Part shown: one piece after another, positions 21,152 through 34,100 of the stretch | Position numbering within the stretch: position 1 is the stretch's first letter | How the letters are laid out: each line of letters opens with the position of its first letter | NCBI RefSeq assembly: GCF_030867145.1 | Contig: NC_134440.1 | Location: 1,364,001 to 1,428,000, forward strand | Origin: Opisthocomus hoazin | Taxonomy: Eukaryota; Chordata; Aves; Opisthocomiformes; Opisthocomidae | Length of the DNA: 64,000 nt | Direction: 5' to 3' | Notes under the pieces: model-generated | What the model was told of the DNA's origin: nothing | Seen by the model: the letters and a program-made list of their open reading frames with translations, nothing else | The model's database searches: none | Program-made: the position numbers and the translations under genes

Positions 21152-24100
21152 TCACACGCTGCTGTCCTCGAGCAGGGGCTCCTTGCCGTCCGATCCGCCG
21201 GCCTGCGGGCTGTGGGTGTGGGTCTGGGCTCCGTTACTGTGCTTCTTGTGGCTGCCGGATCTCAGTGCAAGGTTGTGTTCCGGAATGAACAAGGCCACCA
21301 GCAGCGACAGCAGGACAGAACAGGCCCCAAACAGGAACGGAGGCCCTGGGATAATGCTGCTCTGCAGGGGGAAACAGAGGAACGATGATCGCTCAGGTGC
21401 AAGGACAGAGGCAGCCCCGCACAGGGAATGATAAAGCTGAACAAGTTACCTCATCTGTAGGGTTGGCCATGTTGGGTTTGGAGGCCTTACCCAAAGTCTC
21501 CACCTCAGCCATTTCATTCAGCTCCACGTGGAAGAGATAGAAGACAAAGCCATAGAGCGCCGGCCCCAGGCCGTTACACAGACCCCGAATGCCAGTGATC
21601 ATCCCCTGCACCACACCTGGGGACAGAGCACGGAAAGCAAGAGAGGCTTACAGCTTTCTGGAGAAACCCATTTTATTGGGATTATTCGACCGGATCAAAC
21701 ACTCCGATCTGGACTGGCGCGCACTCTGCAGATGAAGCCAGTGATCAGCTTTGCTCAGTATCAGGTTTTACAGAAAATCAGTAATGCTGGGCTTGCTTTG
21801 GAGAATAAAACGAGCACGGGCACATCAAGCAACGATTGCCAACTGAGCCAGAATTTACGGCAGCCAAGTCTGAGGACTCAGGGCCAAGCCACGAAGCAGG
21901 CGAACCGTGAAGCAGCAGTCTCCTCCACCTCAGACGGGCAACACTGAACACCTACGTGCATAATTCAAGAATTCCCTCCCAAAGCATCAGCTATGGTCAA
22001 AGGCAAGAGTGCCAATACTACTGAGCACAAACCGACGCTCCACCCTCGGCACCGACGCTCCTGCCCACCCCTCCACCGCGCGCCAGCTCGAGCCCCCGCC
22101 GCGATGACCTCGCCCGTCCGACAGACCCTGAGGGCCTCACCCTGTTGGTCGGGGTCCGCGTTCCTGGACACCATGGCGCTGACAGCCGGGAAGGTGATGC
22201 TGGACATGGCGGCCACGGCTCCTGCTGCCCACATCATCCTGGGGGAAGAGGCAGCAGCTGGGCGGGCGCCCAAGGGCCAGCCCAGAGCAGCACCGTGGCT
22301 GGGCAGGACCTGCGTCCGCCGAGGCACAGGGAGCTGCCACAGAGCCAAGGGAGGGAGAAACCTGCCGACACCACGAGGCAAACGTGGGCAAACTCTTACC
22401 AAGGCTGCGATCCGAAGCCGTACCAGGCAAGCTGCAGGATCTGGAAGCCTAGTCCCAAAAGGATGGTGTTTTTATTTCCTATTGAACGCATGAGAATTCC
22501 CAACACTACTGTCTGGAAAGAAAAATAGATGCTTCCATAGTAAGAGACAACAAAGAAAAGAAAGTTGACAACACTGGAAAACCAGAGGACAGGAATCCGA
22601 AGGAACTCGTGCTGCTGTGAGACTGGCTATCACGCACACGCACTCCTCTACCCTTGTAATGCTGGGTCAGGAACCAGCACATCCCTGCCCATGGCAGCCA
22701 GAGCACAACCTACGGAGTTTCACAGAGTAACATGGGGTCACCCCACAGTTTACCACAGGTTGTTGTTCAACAAACAACAGCTACATTCAAAAGACAAGAA
22801 CGAGGGACCACAGGGAGCCGTGCACGGGTCTGACAATGTCTGGGCGGCCACAGGGATGCCAACAACTCACCAGCCCCCATTATCTGATATTTTGGACGTT
22901 CTTGTAACCAGACTGCTAGAGCCAAGACAGCAATTGCTTCTCACCTGAGCCAGGATAGAGAGAATTCCAACCACACCTATAAAGGCTGCCACAGTCTCTG
23001 AGGAAAAACCAATGACCTGTGAAAACAGCAGAGCGACTTTTCAGGCAACAGATCTGTAGCACACAGGAGAAGCCGCTCCATCAGTCTCACTTGCGTTCAC
23101 TGACATTGCTTATCAGGTACTTCATCAGCCGTACCTTCCACTACCTCCCTGCTCCCACAGGAGTAACACAGAAGATTTTCCTCTGGCTGAAGAAACAGCT
23201 TGAAATCACCCTAAATGCCTGAGCGTGGCATGGACAGGCAGACCACCAGCACAAATCCCAGCCAGGGTCCCGGCAACGCCTACCGAGCGGTCCCCAGGCT
23301 CCCGTGGGAAGCTGGAACATGTCACTATTTCTTATGGCTTCAACTTTATTAACTTTATTAATCTACTGGCAAAGATTAGCTTCCTCAGGACATGCAAGTG
23401 AGATAACATTTGCAGGCTGGGATTTCCCACCACCAGAGCCTTCCCTTGTCGCAAGAGACTGACCTGTCGCAGGTACAGGAAAAAGCTGGAGTACTGGCCG
23501 GCTTCGGGAAGGTAGGAGAGAAAGACGGTGATACAGATGAGCAGCACTGTAGAATCCTGACCCACTTTCCGCAAGGACTGTAGGCAAGGGGGCGGGCGGA
23601 AGGAGTTAAAAGGAGTTAATATCATTAAATGTTCTCCAGGCACAGAGACAGCAAAACCAAGTGCTTAAGTCACCACCTACTAGCTAAGAAGAGAATGCTT
23701 GAACGAAACCAGACCGGCATTTCAGAGGAAGGTGCAAACACTGCCACAACACACCAGACCAGGCGTACAATTGCACCAACTTACACCCTAGAAAGAGCAA
23801 TTTTTACCTTTCAGTTTCTCAGATTTATAGTCAAATGCTTTTGATCAGAACTGTTTTTCCCCAGACAGCCAAAACCATCTTCCTAGCAAGCAAAGGTGAG
23901 GTGAAACTGTGCAAAGCTCATCATCATTAGCAAGAGTCCTGAAAAGCCAGCAACACAAAAGACCTCTCCTGACACAGCACTATTGCCAAGTAACAGAATT
24001 TATATTCAAACAACTGGCATGTTTCCGCCAAGAAATGCTCAGCTTCAGGACGTCTGCAGCTGCTTCTAGATGTTACGTAGCTCTGCGAAATCGGCTAGAA

Positions 24101-27100
24101 GCTGCTGGACAGCTTTAGCTACGCGCAGTCTGCCGCCAGTTGAACGCTGCACCTTCAACGGGGTTAATCTAAGCCTTGCATCCTTCGGCTTCCGTGGAAT
24201 GCACTTTCCTTTTGAGAGAAATCAGCAGAACTAAAGCCAAAACCAACATTACCAGCACGTGGAAAAACCACAGCAAGATTACTTACAGCAAATGGGTCAG
24301 CTTGCTCCCAGGAGATTGGAGCTCCCCAAGAGACCGGGCGCATCTCCTCCGGCAGAGACTCTGGCACAGCCAGCAGGATGAAACCAATATCCAGCAAGGC
24401 AACACCGGACGCTAGCACAACCACCAGCGTATCGCCGTAGGCCTGGGAAAGGTACGCACCGATTGCCGGGCTTGTGACCAGACTAGCAGCAAACGTGGCT
24501 GACACCTGGAAGCATAAAACATGAATACAGCCTCTTCTTCCTAGAGCCCATTTTCTCCTCCAGAGTCACCCGAGGGCACCAGCTTTGCCACCTTTGATGG
24601 AGATAATCCAGGTGGACAGGGACTCCTGTAGACAGAACGATGACATGCTCTCTTGGGGCAATCTAGGCTAAGCTCCAGCAAAGGGAAATTAAAGCTACCC
24701 CAACAATTCATAGACGACACTTTCAGTAACCCTACAGAAAGGGCACAATCCCAGGCTACCTGTATGCACACCAGCACCACAGCCTGCCCGCTTTGCTGGT
24801 GCAAAGCAGCTCCCAGACCAGGCTGGTTAAAGGCTAAGCAACACCACAGCTGGTATTCAGAACCAGTCCCCTCCGCAGCGCGACTCCACAAACAGAACAG
24901 GGCGACTGGATGAAGCGCACGTCGTCTTTTTGCTGATGCTGTCCTCAGGCCTGTCAATGAATCTCCCACTCTGATTTTATACCTCTCCTGCCTGCAAAGC
25001 CCCAAATACTTCTTCCAGAGACAAGCCAGTTACTCAGCTCCTTACCAAGCCATACGCCGTGCTGCGCTCGTGCTCCTGCGTGATATCAGCAACGTAGGCA
25101 AAAATCACAGAAAAGGTGACAGCAAAGACTCCAGACATGGAAATGACAGCAAAATACCACCTGCAAGAGGCATTGCCAGAGGCAGAGTTAGAGAGCAACC
25201 ACACGGTAGTCCACAGCTCCTGAATCACCACCTTAGCCTCCCTTCAGTCCATCGTACTTCATTGCACCAGAAAGCGCCCAGGAACACCGAGCTTCAGTCT
25301 GGTGGCCCGTGGAGTTTTCTCACTTACTTTCCCCACACCAGAAGGAAACATCAACATGTCCTAATAGCGACAGCGCACCTACCAGGAGAACACCAGGAGA
25401 GGAGAGACAGACTCCTTCCTGACACCAAGCCCTCCAGCAGAACCAGACAAGTAAATTAGTCTCTAGGCTGAGCATCCTTCTTCACTGGATGGATGCTTCC
25501 ATCTCACCCTCAAACGCAACACCCGCAAATCCCCCATTGCTCAGCCTCACGCTCGTTCCTCTCCTCAGAACCCCTCGGTGACAGTAAGAGTAAACTCACC
25601 ATGGACTGATCTTCATAAGGGGAATTGGTGCACATGTGAAGAAGACAGTGAGGAGGAGGAAGGATTTCCTGCCCCAGACATCAGAGAGAGCACCAATCAG
25701 TGGGGCACTTAGAAAGGAAAGCAGACCCTAAGACAGACAGACAGGGTGACAGAGAGAAATCCCGCAGTCAAATTCTGATTGTCGATAGTGAGAGCTTTTG
25801 ACAACGTCATCTAAAGATAAAAATACAAGGAGACAACCCATTCCCGTTTTCTACAAGCAGGCAATATCACCAAAACATAACCGTTTCTTAAACTGCTCGC
25901 ATCCTTTTAGGGAGAAAAAAAAAAAAAAAAAAAAGAAATCCCTGTCCAGCTCTGAGCTGCTGAACACTCCGGTTGCTTCCCACTCCCGGCAAGCGCTCGG
26001 CCGGCAGCTGCGGTCTCCCGGGCACGGCTGCGCGGCAGGGAGCTGCCCAGCCAGCGCCTGAACAGAGCCTGGCACAGCTCCACCACACTAACATCTGCTG
26101 CAGTTCCAGGGAAAGCTCTCTTCTAGATGGAGACGAGACAGACGCGATGAGATGCCAGGGCCATCAAGCACAAATAAAATTGTTCAGTGCCTTTCAAAGT
26201 CTTTCAAACCTGAGATGGGCAGGGAAGAGCCCTTCAGTGCATACAGGAGTGCCCAAGTCGCAGCAAAGCCGTTTCCTGAGACCCTCCTGCCAGAGCCAGA
26301 GCCTAAAAATCTGTTTTCCTGAGTCAGAACAGGTGGCTACTGCTTGTCCGCTATAGTTGCCTCCAATTTTGCTCGGGGAACGCTGGTCTAGCCCAAACTC
26401 ATTGTGCCACAGCTCAGTCCCAACCTTCTGCCTCGGGAGAGCCCACTAAGGCCAGCTTAGCTCTGACTTCTGTTACTGATAAGTTCAGATGTCATTGATT
26501 TTTTTTGTTTTTATTTTGTTATGCTCCAGAATACAGGTGCAGGCCTGATCTCATGCTGATTTGGAATATTTTCAGCTGAAGCACACAACTATTAAGGCCC
26601 CAAACCCATGCCGTCAAGCAGCATGTTGTTAATAATGCTCAGTAAAATCGACTACACGAGCTACCAGATTTCTATGCTCCGTCAATTCTTTGTTTTGCAT
26701 TAGGTTTGCCAGTGACCACCCCAAACTGAACTACAAACATATCTGTCAAACACTGCTTGACATCGGCAAATGACACAGATTCTAATGGCTTGCCACTTCT
26801 TGCACTGATTGCAGATTCAAACAAAAGCCTGGAAGGAATATTCCTCACCTTGACTCCGTGAATCAGGCCATTCATCAAGAACGTATGCTGCGGAAAAGTC
26901 TGGTGTAACACCTAGGGGCAAACCAAAGAAACAAAAACCAGAGCTAGCAACTTTTGCAAAATTTCCATTAATTTCTGCCAGCACCTGACAGCCAGACGCC
27001 TGGCAGAGCACGGCGGGGAAAACGGGAGATGCACGACCAGCAACGCCGCGGCTGCACCGGCACGAGGAGCTCCACCTCCCCTCCCCAGCACGGCCAGCCA

Positions 27101-28962
27101 CTTTCTTTAACACTTCCCGGGTCTATAAATTATTCCGGCACACTTGGGCAAGGCTAAGATAATCAGAAACATGCCCTGCTCCATCCCCGCACCGTCTGGA
27201 TTTCCGCGACCATGTAACCTGTCTGTTCTCTCCCCCTTTTGCACTGTCTATGTTTGACTGGCATTTCCTGCTACTAAGCTAACGCCACATTTCTAAACAT
27301 CTTTGCATTAAAAAAAGACTCTGTAGTTACCTAGATATCAGAGATCAGATCAAAAACATGCACAGCACATTAGACTTCAATGTGACCTGGCATACCACCA
27401 CCAGAAAATGAACATAAACAGCTGAGAATTCTTCCTGAAGTTCCCAAATAGAAGTTTACAGCTTCTTAACTAGAGAAGCATCTCTGGCTAAGTAGAGAAG
27501 AGGGTTTAGTCTCTCTAGTTAAGCAGACACGAGAGAAGCATCTCTAGTTAAGGAGAGAAGACAGTTTAGTCTCTCTAGTTAAGCAGACATGAGAGAAGCA
27601 TCTCTAGTTAAGGAGAGAAGACAGTTTAGTCTCTCTAGTTAAGTACATATGAGAGAAGCATCTCTAGTTAAGTATCTGAGATGAGATTTTAATTTGCTTT
27701 AATAAAGCTGAAGTTCCTCAGCACTCAACTTGATTGTGAACTACCGGTAAATTCTAGTAATTTCAGGTCAGGTCCTTCAGTCCTGCTTTCTTGAAATCCT
27801 CCAAAAGATAACAAAAATCTAACTCATGCTTTGCTCCAAGTTAAAGTATAATAAATAAGAAAATAATTGCCCCACTCCATAAAAAAAAAATACTACAGCT
27901 CCAGCTTATTCACACAAAGAATTTTCAGGTACAAACCCTTACATGCTGGTTTCTACTCCCCGCACGCCAAAGGCCCGCGTTAAGGTCTTCCCCCTCGCCA
28001 GCCCCAGGTGCCCTCTCGTCGACCGGAGCCGGTCCCACCCCGGGTCACTCACCGTCAGCATCGGCGTGGTCAGCAGCCCCCAGGCAAAGAACTCCAGGAA
28101 GATGACGGCCACAGCGTGGTACACGCTGGGCTCCCCAACGCCCTGTCGCTGCAAGGCAGAGCCCCGTAAGCGGGAGAAACCCGCGGACCCCGAGCCGCGG
28201 CGGGTCCGGGATGCGGGGCTGGGGGCTGGGACGCTGTCCCCGGGGCGACGCACCGCTGCGGGTGCGGGGGAGCTGGTGCCGAGCACCTCTCCGTCCCGGC
28301 CCTCCCGCACAGCCGACTGCTGTCGGTCGCCGTCTCCAGGAACCAGCACCTTTGATACCACCCTGCTCCCTCCACACGCGACCACGCAGACCGCCCTCCC
28401 AGCCCTCGCCGTAGGCACCTGCGGACCAAACACCCCGACGCCCGGCGCATCGCGACAGCGGAACGCCAGCACCCCGGAAGGGACCCCGGGGCACTCCCAC
28501 CCCGCAGCGCCCGCCCGGCGCGGCGGGAAAGGCTCGGTGCTCCGGCCGGCCGCTCCCCCCGAGGCCCTGCCCGCCCGTCCGCCCGCGCACTGCCACGGCG
28601 CTCCCGGGGCAGCGCTTATTCTGCCCCTGCTCCGCTGCCCGGTCTCAGCCGCCGGCCCCGCGCCGCCGGGGGCACGGCCGCGGGACACCGGGGTGCTGCG
28701 GGCGCAGCAACAACGCGCCCGGGGCACGGGGAGCCGCGGCCCGCGCAGGGACCAGCCCCGGGCGGGGGAGCCGGGCCGGGCCTCACCCGCCGCGCCCTGG
28801 CCCCACGGCAGCCCCCGCCCGCCCGCCCCGCCGGCCCCGGCCCGGCCCCGCAGACGGCGGCCGCCGCCCCGCGCTCACGCCGGCCCCGTCGCGGATGACG
28901 ATCTTCTTGGCCAGCAGGACGCTGCGGTTCAGCCGCTTCTTCTTCTTCTTCTCGCCGGTCAT
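21152..28962 (-). CDS. MFSD14/HIAT1-family major facilitator transporter, twelve coding exons
   Basis: Twelve-helix MFS membrane protein of the HIAT1 (MFSD14A/B) family, whose substrates are not settled. Exons: 28879-28962, 28053-28148, 26849-26911, 25600-25727, 25046-25160, 24287-24505, 23464-23577, 22945-23016, 22400-22512, 22141-22238, 21450-21616 and 21152-21361. Phases close exactly to 492 aa (human MFSD14A about 490). Hallmarks in order: Lys-rich N-terminus, GEPSVYHAVAVIFLEFFAWG, the MFS motif A GALSDVWGRKSF, SPWWYFAVISMSGVFAVTF, ADITQEHERSTAYGL, VPESLPEEMRPVSWGAPISW, VFLSYLPEAGQYSSFFLYL, AWYGFGSQPWMMWAAG, ITGIRGLCNGLGPALYGF and the tail KEPLLEDSSV. The N-terminus (MTGEKKKKK..NRS) is MFSD14A-like while LLTTPMLTVLHQTF is MFSD14B-like, so a third paralogue is likely. 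It looks intact. Confidence 0.92.
27471..27671. repeat. 60-bp tandem repeat in intron 2 of the MFSD14-like gene
   Basis: Three full copies and a partial fourth of a 60-bp unit start at 27471, 27531, 27591 and 27651 with GAGAGAAGCATCTCTAGTTA. The second and third copies are nearly identical; the first is more diverged. Each unit contains TCTCTAGTTAAG twice, and a complementary CTTAACTAGAGA lies just upstream near 27463-27474, so the transcript could fold back. Confidence 0.93.
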
Positions 28963-31159
28963 GGCGCCGCCGGGCAGCTGCCGCTCGCCGGCCGCCGCGG
29001 CTGCCCCATCTCCCTGCGGCGGGCCGAGCCCGGGCCCGAGCCCGGACCCGCACCGGGCGGGGCAGCGGCGGGCCCGGGGCTGCCGGGCGCGGGGGTGGCG
29101 GCCGGGCTGGCGGCGGCGGAGGGCGGCCCGCCCGCAGGCCCCGCCCCTCCCACAAGCCCCGCCCCCGTCGCCCGGACAACGGCGCTGACGGGCGCTTCCG
29201 GCGCTCCGCTCCTCGCCGCCGCGCGCCGGTCCCTCGCGCCCCATTGGCTGTTCTGCCTCTTCCTGGTCAGACGAGCTGATCTTCGATTGGCTGAGAGGGG
29301 CGTGGGCGCGTCCTTTTCCGCTGGGCTGGTAGGGCGGAGCTGTGACGTCAAGGCACCTGCCGATGGCCGCGCAAGGCACGGTGGGACGCGGGGGGCGCAG
29401 CCGCTCCCAGCCGGGGCCGCCGCGGCGGAGCGCGGTGCATGCCGGGACGCGACGGTCCTCCCGGGTGGGGGATGAAGGGGGGCCGCCCCCCCCTCCCCCC
29501 CAGTGCCTCCGGCGCTCTGCGGGGACCGGGGCTGTGCCGGGCACCGGAGGGGGGCCCGTCCCGCCGCAGCATCTCCCGCCGGGGCGGCACCGGAGCGGCC
29601 CGGCGGCGGAGCCCTGGAGCGCGGGGGCTGTTCCGGGCCGGGGCCCCGCTCCCTGCCGGTAACGTCTGAGCCGGCGGTAACGGGTGACCCCGGTGCGTGG
29701 CGGCGGCAGGCCCGGTGCCCCCGGCCGCGCCCTCCTCCCGCAGCGGACCCGGAACCGAACCGAGCGGGGGCCGCGCCTCCGGTGCCCCCCGCCGGCCGCC
29801 GCTCCCCGCTCCGGCGCGGCTCGGTCTGCCCGGGGCAGGGGAAGGGCAGGCCCGCCCCGCCGCCCGCTCCTCGGCGCGGCGTCCCCGGGCGGGCCGGACC
29901 GCGCACCCCGGGGCTGGGGCACCGGAGGCTGCCGCCGCCGCGACCAGGCGCCTTCCGGGGGGGCAGCGGCCGGGCCCGGGGCTGCGCGCGCCCCTGTTCC
30001 CCGCTAATTGATCCCTCGGGGCCCGGGGAGCGCTGGGCGCTGCCCCCCCGCTGCCGGCGGTGCCAGGCGGTTAATTAGGCAGAGTTATGCAAATAGAGCG
30101 CGGCCGGGGCGGGGCCAGCCCTGCCCGCCCCCGGCTCGGTCTGAGCGCCGGGACTGGGAGGCGCGGGGGAGCCCGGCGGGGCGGGGCGGGGCCGGGACCG
30201 GGGTCGGCGGCAGCGGAGAGGAGAACGATCCGCGGAGAGCGGCTCCGTCTGCGGGGCTGCCGCGGGGTCCTGGTCCCTCCCACGCCGCGGGGTCCCGGGG
30301 CGGCGGCTCCCGCCACGGCCACAGCGGGGGTCGGTCCCCGGCCCGGGTCCATTGATCGCACCCAGAGCAGTGACACCCCCCCCCCCCACCGGGCGCGGGG
30401 CTCGGCCGGCCTCGGGGGGGGAACACACGACCCTCGGCAGCCGCAGCCCCGCGCGTCTGCCCCGCCGAGGGCCCGCGGTGCCGGGCCGGGGGGATGGAGC
30501 CCGGCGTGGCGGGAGGTGGGGCGGGGTGGGGGGGGCGGCTGCGGGGCCCCCCGCGCCCTGCCGGGCTGGGGAGGGGGCGGAGGAGCAGCCGCGGCCGGAG
30601 GGCGAGCTGGGAGCGCGGGGGGGCCCGGCCGCGGTGCGGGGCTCGGGCGGGGCCGTGCTGGAGCGTGACCCCGCCCCGCAGGGACCGGGGGTTCGGGAGG
30701 AAACCGCGGCGGGACCCTCGCTCTGCCCAGCGCGCACCGGGGGCTCGCCCCCCCCCCCCCAGCCCCGCGGTGCGAGCCCGGGGGTCTCGGGCCGTGGGGC
30801 CGGGGAGGGCGCGGCGGCTCCGGCCCCGGGGCACAGGGACGCGGCGGGGGCAGCGCGGGGGGGGGCCGGCCTCGGCCCCCGGGGCCGTGCGGGGGAGGGT
30901 CCGGGCGGTCCCGCTGTCCCCGGGGCCGTGCGGGGGAGCGGGGTCCGTCCGGCCCCGCTATCCCCCCACGCCCTTGCGGTGCCGCCGCCCCCGCTGCTGA
31001 CTCGGGGCGGGGTGTGCGGGGCGGCCGCAGGACGCGGGGGGGGGGGGGTGCGGGGCGGGCGGCGGAGCGCTCGCAGCATGACATCAGCGCGGCGCGGCCC
31101 CGGGGGAGCGGGCGGGGGGCGGGCGCGGCGGAGCGGCGGAGCGGAGCGCGGCCCCGGGC
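28963..31159. promoter_or_regulatory. CpG-island bidirectional promoter between the MFSD14-like gene and SHC2
   Basis: Start codons face away from each other 2.2 kb apart in extremely GC- and CpG-rich DNA. Near the MFSD14 side are CCAAT boxes at 29241-29247 (CCATTGG) and 29285-29290 (GATTGG) and a perfect palindromic CRE TGACGTCA at 29343-29350. Nearer SHC2 an AT-rich patch at 30070-30095 holds TTAATTAGG and a perfect octamer ATGCAAAT (30087-30094). There is no TATA box for either gene. Motifs are visible; which gene each serves is inferred. Confidence 0.7.
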
Positions 31160-34100
31160 ATGCTCCCGGAGCCCAAGTATGACCGGTTCCGCGACGAGCC
31201 GCTGACCGCCCGCATGCCGTCGGCCGCCCCCGGGCCCGGCCCCGCGGCGGGCGAGGAGCCCGAGCCCGGCACCACGTTCTGCGCGCTGCTGCCGCGGATG
31301 CCGCAGTGGAAGTTCCCCGGCCCCGGTGGCTTCCTCGGCCGCGGCCCCGCCGGCCCCGGCTCCGGCCGGGAGCTCTCCGCGGCGGCCCGGGCGGGCGGGG
31401 GGGCGGCGGCGGGGGCCCCCTCGGCGCTGGCCGCCGTGCTGGGCGCCTGCGAACCGCTCTGCGCCGCGCCCTGCGCGCTGCCGGGGCGGCCGCGGGGGGC
31501 GGCGGGGCGGGGGGCGGCGGGGGGGCCCCGGCCGGGCGCGGAGGAGTGGAGCCGCAAGGGCAGCTTCATCCGCAAGCCCGCGCAGGGCTGGCTGCACCCC
31601 GACGAGCGGGTGCTGGGCTCCGGCGTCTGCTACATCGTCCGGGTAAGTCCCGCCGGACCCGGCCCCGCGCCTCTGCGGGGCTCGGCGGGTCTGCCCGCTG
31701 CCCCCCGGTTCGGTTCCCGTCCCCGCCCCGGTTCGGGTCCCCCCCCCCCCGGCGGCCGCATCCCCGCGCTCCCCCGGGACCGGCCCTGGGCGGTGTCACG
31801 GAGCCCGTCGCGACGCGGCCCGGGGCGGGGGGGGGATCCGGCCCGGGGGAGGGGTCCCGGGCAGCCGCCCCCGGCACGCGCCCCCCGCGGCCCATCCTCC
31901 CCGTTCCGCTGCCCGGGAGGGGCCGGGGGGGTTTCTGGGCCGGGCGGAGCCCCGGGAGCCGGCGGCGGCCGTGGCAGAGATGAGTTTGCCAGGTCTCAGC
32001 GCGGGGTCTGGGGGTGCAGCAGGCGCTGCGGGCGGGGAGCAGAAGGGTGCCGTGCGCGGGGCTGAGGACCCCCGGGCTGTCGAGGAGGGGCCCCTCTCGC
32101 TGAGCCCCGGCTCGTCCCCGGCTCCCCATCGCCTGCCCAGGGCTGGCGGCGGTCGGGGGGGGCTGTTCTGACTGTGGCCCCCCCGCAGTACATGGGGTGC
32201 ATCGAGGTGCTGCGCTCCATGAGGTCCCTCGACTTCAACACCCGGACGCAGGTCACCAGGTACGGCCCCGCGCTCTGGGTCCCCGCGCCCCCAGACCCCC
32301 GCAGCCCTGGGTGCTCCTCCCCGGGGTCTGGGGGAGCCCTGTCCCACGGGACCCCCCCCCGTGCGTGGGGACGCGGCCGAAGGGCACTGCTGCGCGTCGG
32401 TGGGTGGAAAGAGGAGAAGGGAGGTGGCCCCGGCCGGGATTACGTACCGCGGCCGTGACGTGGGGCAGCACTGCAGGATGCTGCGGCGCTGGGGGCTGCG
32501 GGGGCTGATGCCCCCAGACCCCGCAGAGCCATGGGTGGGGGGGCAGCTGCGAAGGGGCTGGGGGTCTACAGCAGTAACCCAGCCGGGGGCCGTGGCTTGC
32601 AGGGAAGCCATCAACAGACTGTACGAGGCGGTGCCGGGTGTGAAGGGCATCTGGAAGAAGAAGGTGAGCTCCCACCCAGCCCGACCCTGCCTGGGCTCCT
32701 TCCTGGGGCGAGCTGGGGCTGTGGGGCAGGGGGCAGAGCCTGGGGTCTCTTGGGGCACCCCTCTTTGCTTCCTTCATCCCAGGAAACCTGGTCCTGGGGG
32801 TCTGCATCGCCCCCACGCTCCTCTCCCCCCGTCAGGCTCCCAACAAAGCCCTCTTCTCCATCCTGGGCAAGAGCAACCTCCGCTTCGCTGGCATGAGCAT
32901 CGCTGTCAACATCTCCGTTGATGGCCTGAACCTCATGATCCCCACCACGCGCCAGGTGAGAGCCGTCCCTGGGGCCGTGGCCCTGCCACCTCCCTCCTCC
33001 CAGCCCTCTGCCTCCTGCTGCAGACCGGGGGGCTGGTGGCCCCCCTGCCAACCTCCCCACGAGCGTGTGTGTGTCCCCCCCCAGATCATCGCCAACCACC
33101 ACATGCAATCCATCTCCTTCGCCTCCGGCGGGGACACGGTGAGACCCGTGCCCCAGCCCTGCCCTCGCAGGCAGCCCCAGCCCTGCTCCCCCCCCGGCAG
33201 TGGGACATGGGCCTTGAGGTCCCCCTGTGTCCCCAGGACACCACGGACTACGTCGCCTACGTCGCCAAGGACCCCATCAACCAGAGAGGTGACAGCCGGC
33301 CCCCGCGCCTGGGAGCTCCGCAGCAGAGGAGGGATGTGCTGGGGGAGGAGGGCTGGAGGAGGGGATCCCTCGGGGGGCACACGGGGTGGCTCAGGGTGGT
33401 CCCAGAGGGGTGGTGGGAGCACGGGGGAAGCGCTCGAGCTGTCCGTGCGTCCGTCCGTCCGTCGGCAGCCTGCCACATCCTGGAGTGCTGTGAGGGGCTG
33501 GCGCAGAGCGTCATCAGCACGGTGGGACAGGCCTTCGAGCTGCGCTTCAAGCAGTACCTGCACAGCCCCCCCAAGGCGGTGGCACCCCCGGACAGGTGAG
33601 GGGGGTGGGGAGGCCCCGCCACAGCCCCGCACCCCCATCCTGGGCGCATCCGCTGCCGGGCGTGGGGAGGGGTCCGAGCCGGGCAGGGTGCCCCCAGCTC
33701 GCCCGTCCCTGCTGCAGGGCGCTGGGTGCGGAGGAGTCGGCCTGGGGGGAGGATGAGGAGGGGGCCGAGCACGATTACTACAACAGCATCCCGGGGAAGG
33801 AGCCGCCCCCGGGGGGGCTCATCGACTCCCGGCTCCGGCACGGCGCAGCCCTGGGCCACGTCCACACGCAGCCCTGCGGCTCCGGCCCCCCCAGCCAGGT
33901 GAGCCCCCAGGGCCGCTGCCAGCCCCGCCGCGGGGGTCCCGGGCAGGTCCCCCCGACACCCTCGCTGTCTCCTCTCCCCAGGGTGGGTTTGCAGCCCGGC
34001 GAGACCAGAGTACCCAGCCAGGGCCACCCTGGGACCCGGAGAGCCAGGGTGGGTACCGCTGGGGGGGGGGGGACCCCGGGGGCCGCGAGCAGGGGTCCCC

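Noticed and set aside
31078-31159. Upstream ATG at 31078 as the SHC2 start
   Set aside because: It is out of frame with the PTB-encoding exons and its frame closes soon after.
30071-31597. 508-aa minus-strand open frame opposite SHC2 exon 1
   Set aside because: It is a shadow of GC-rich sequence opposite a well-supported coding exon.
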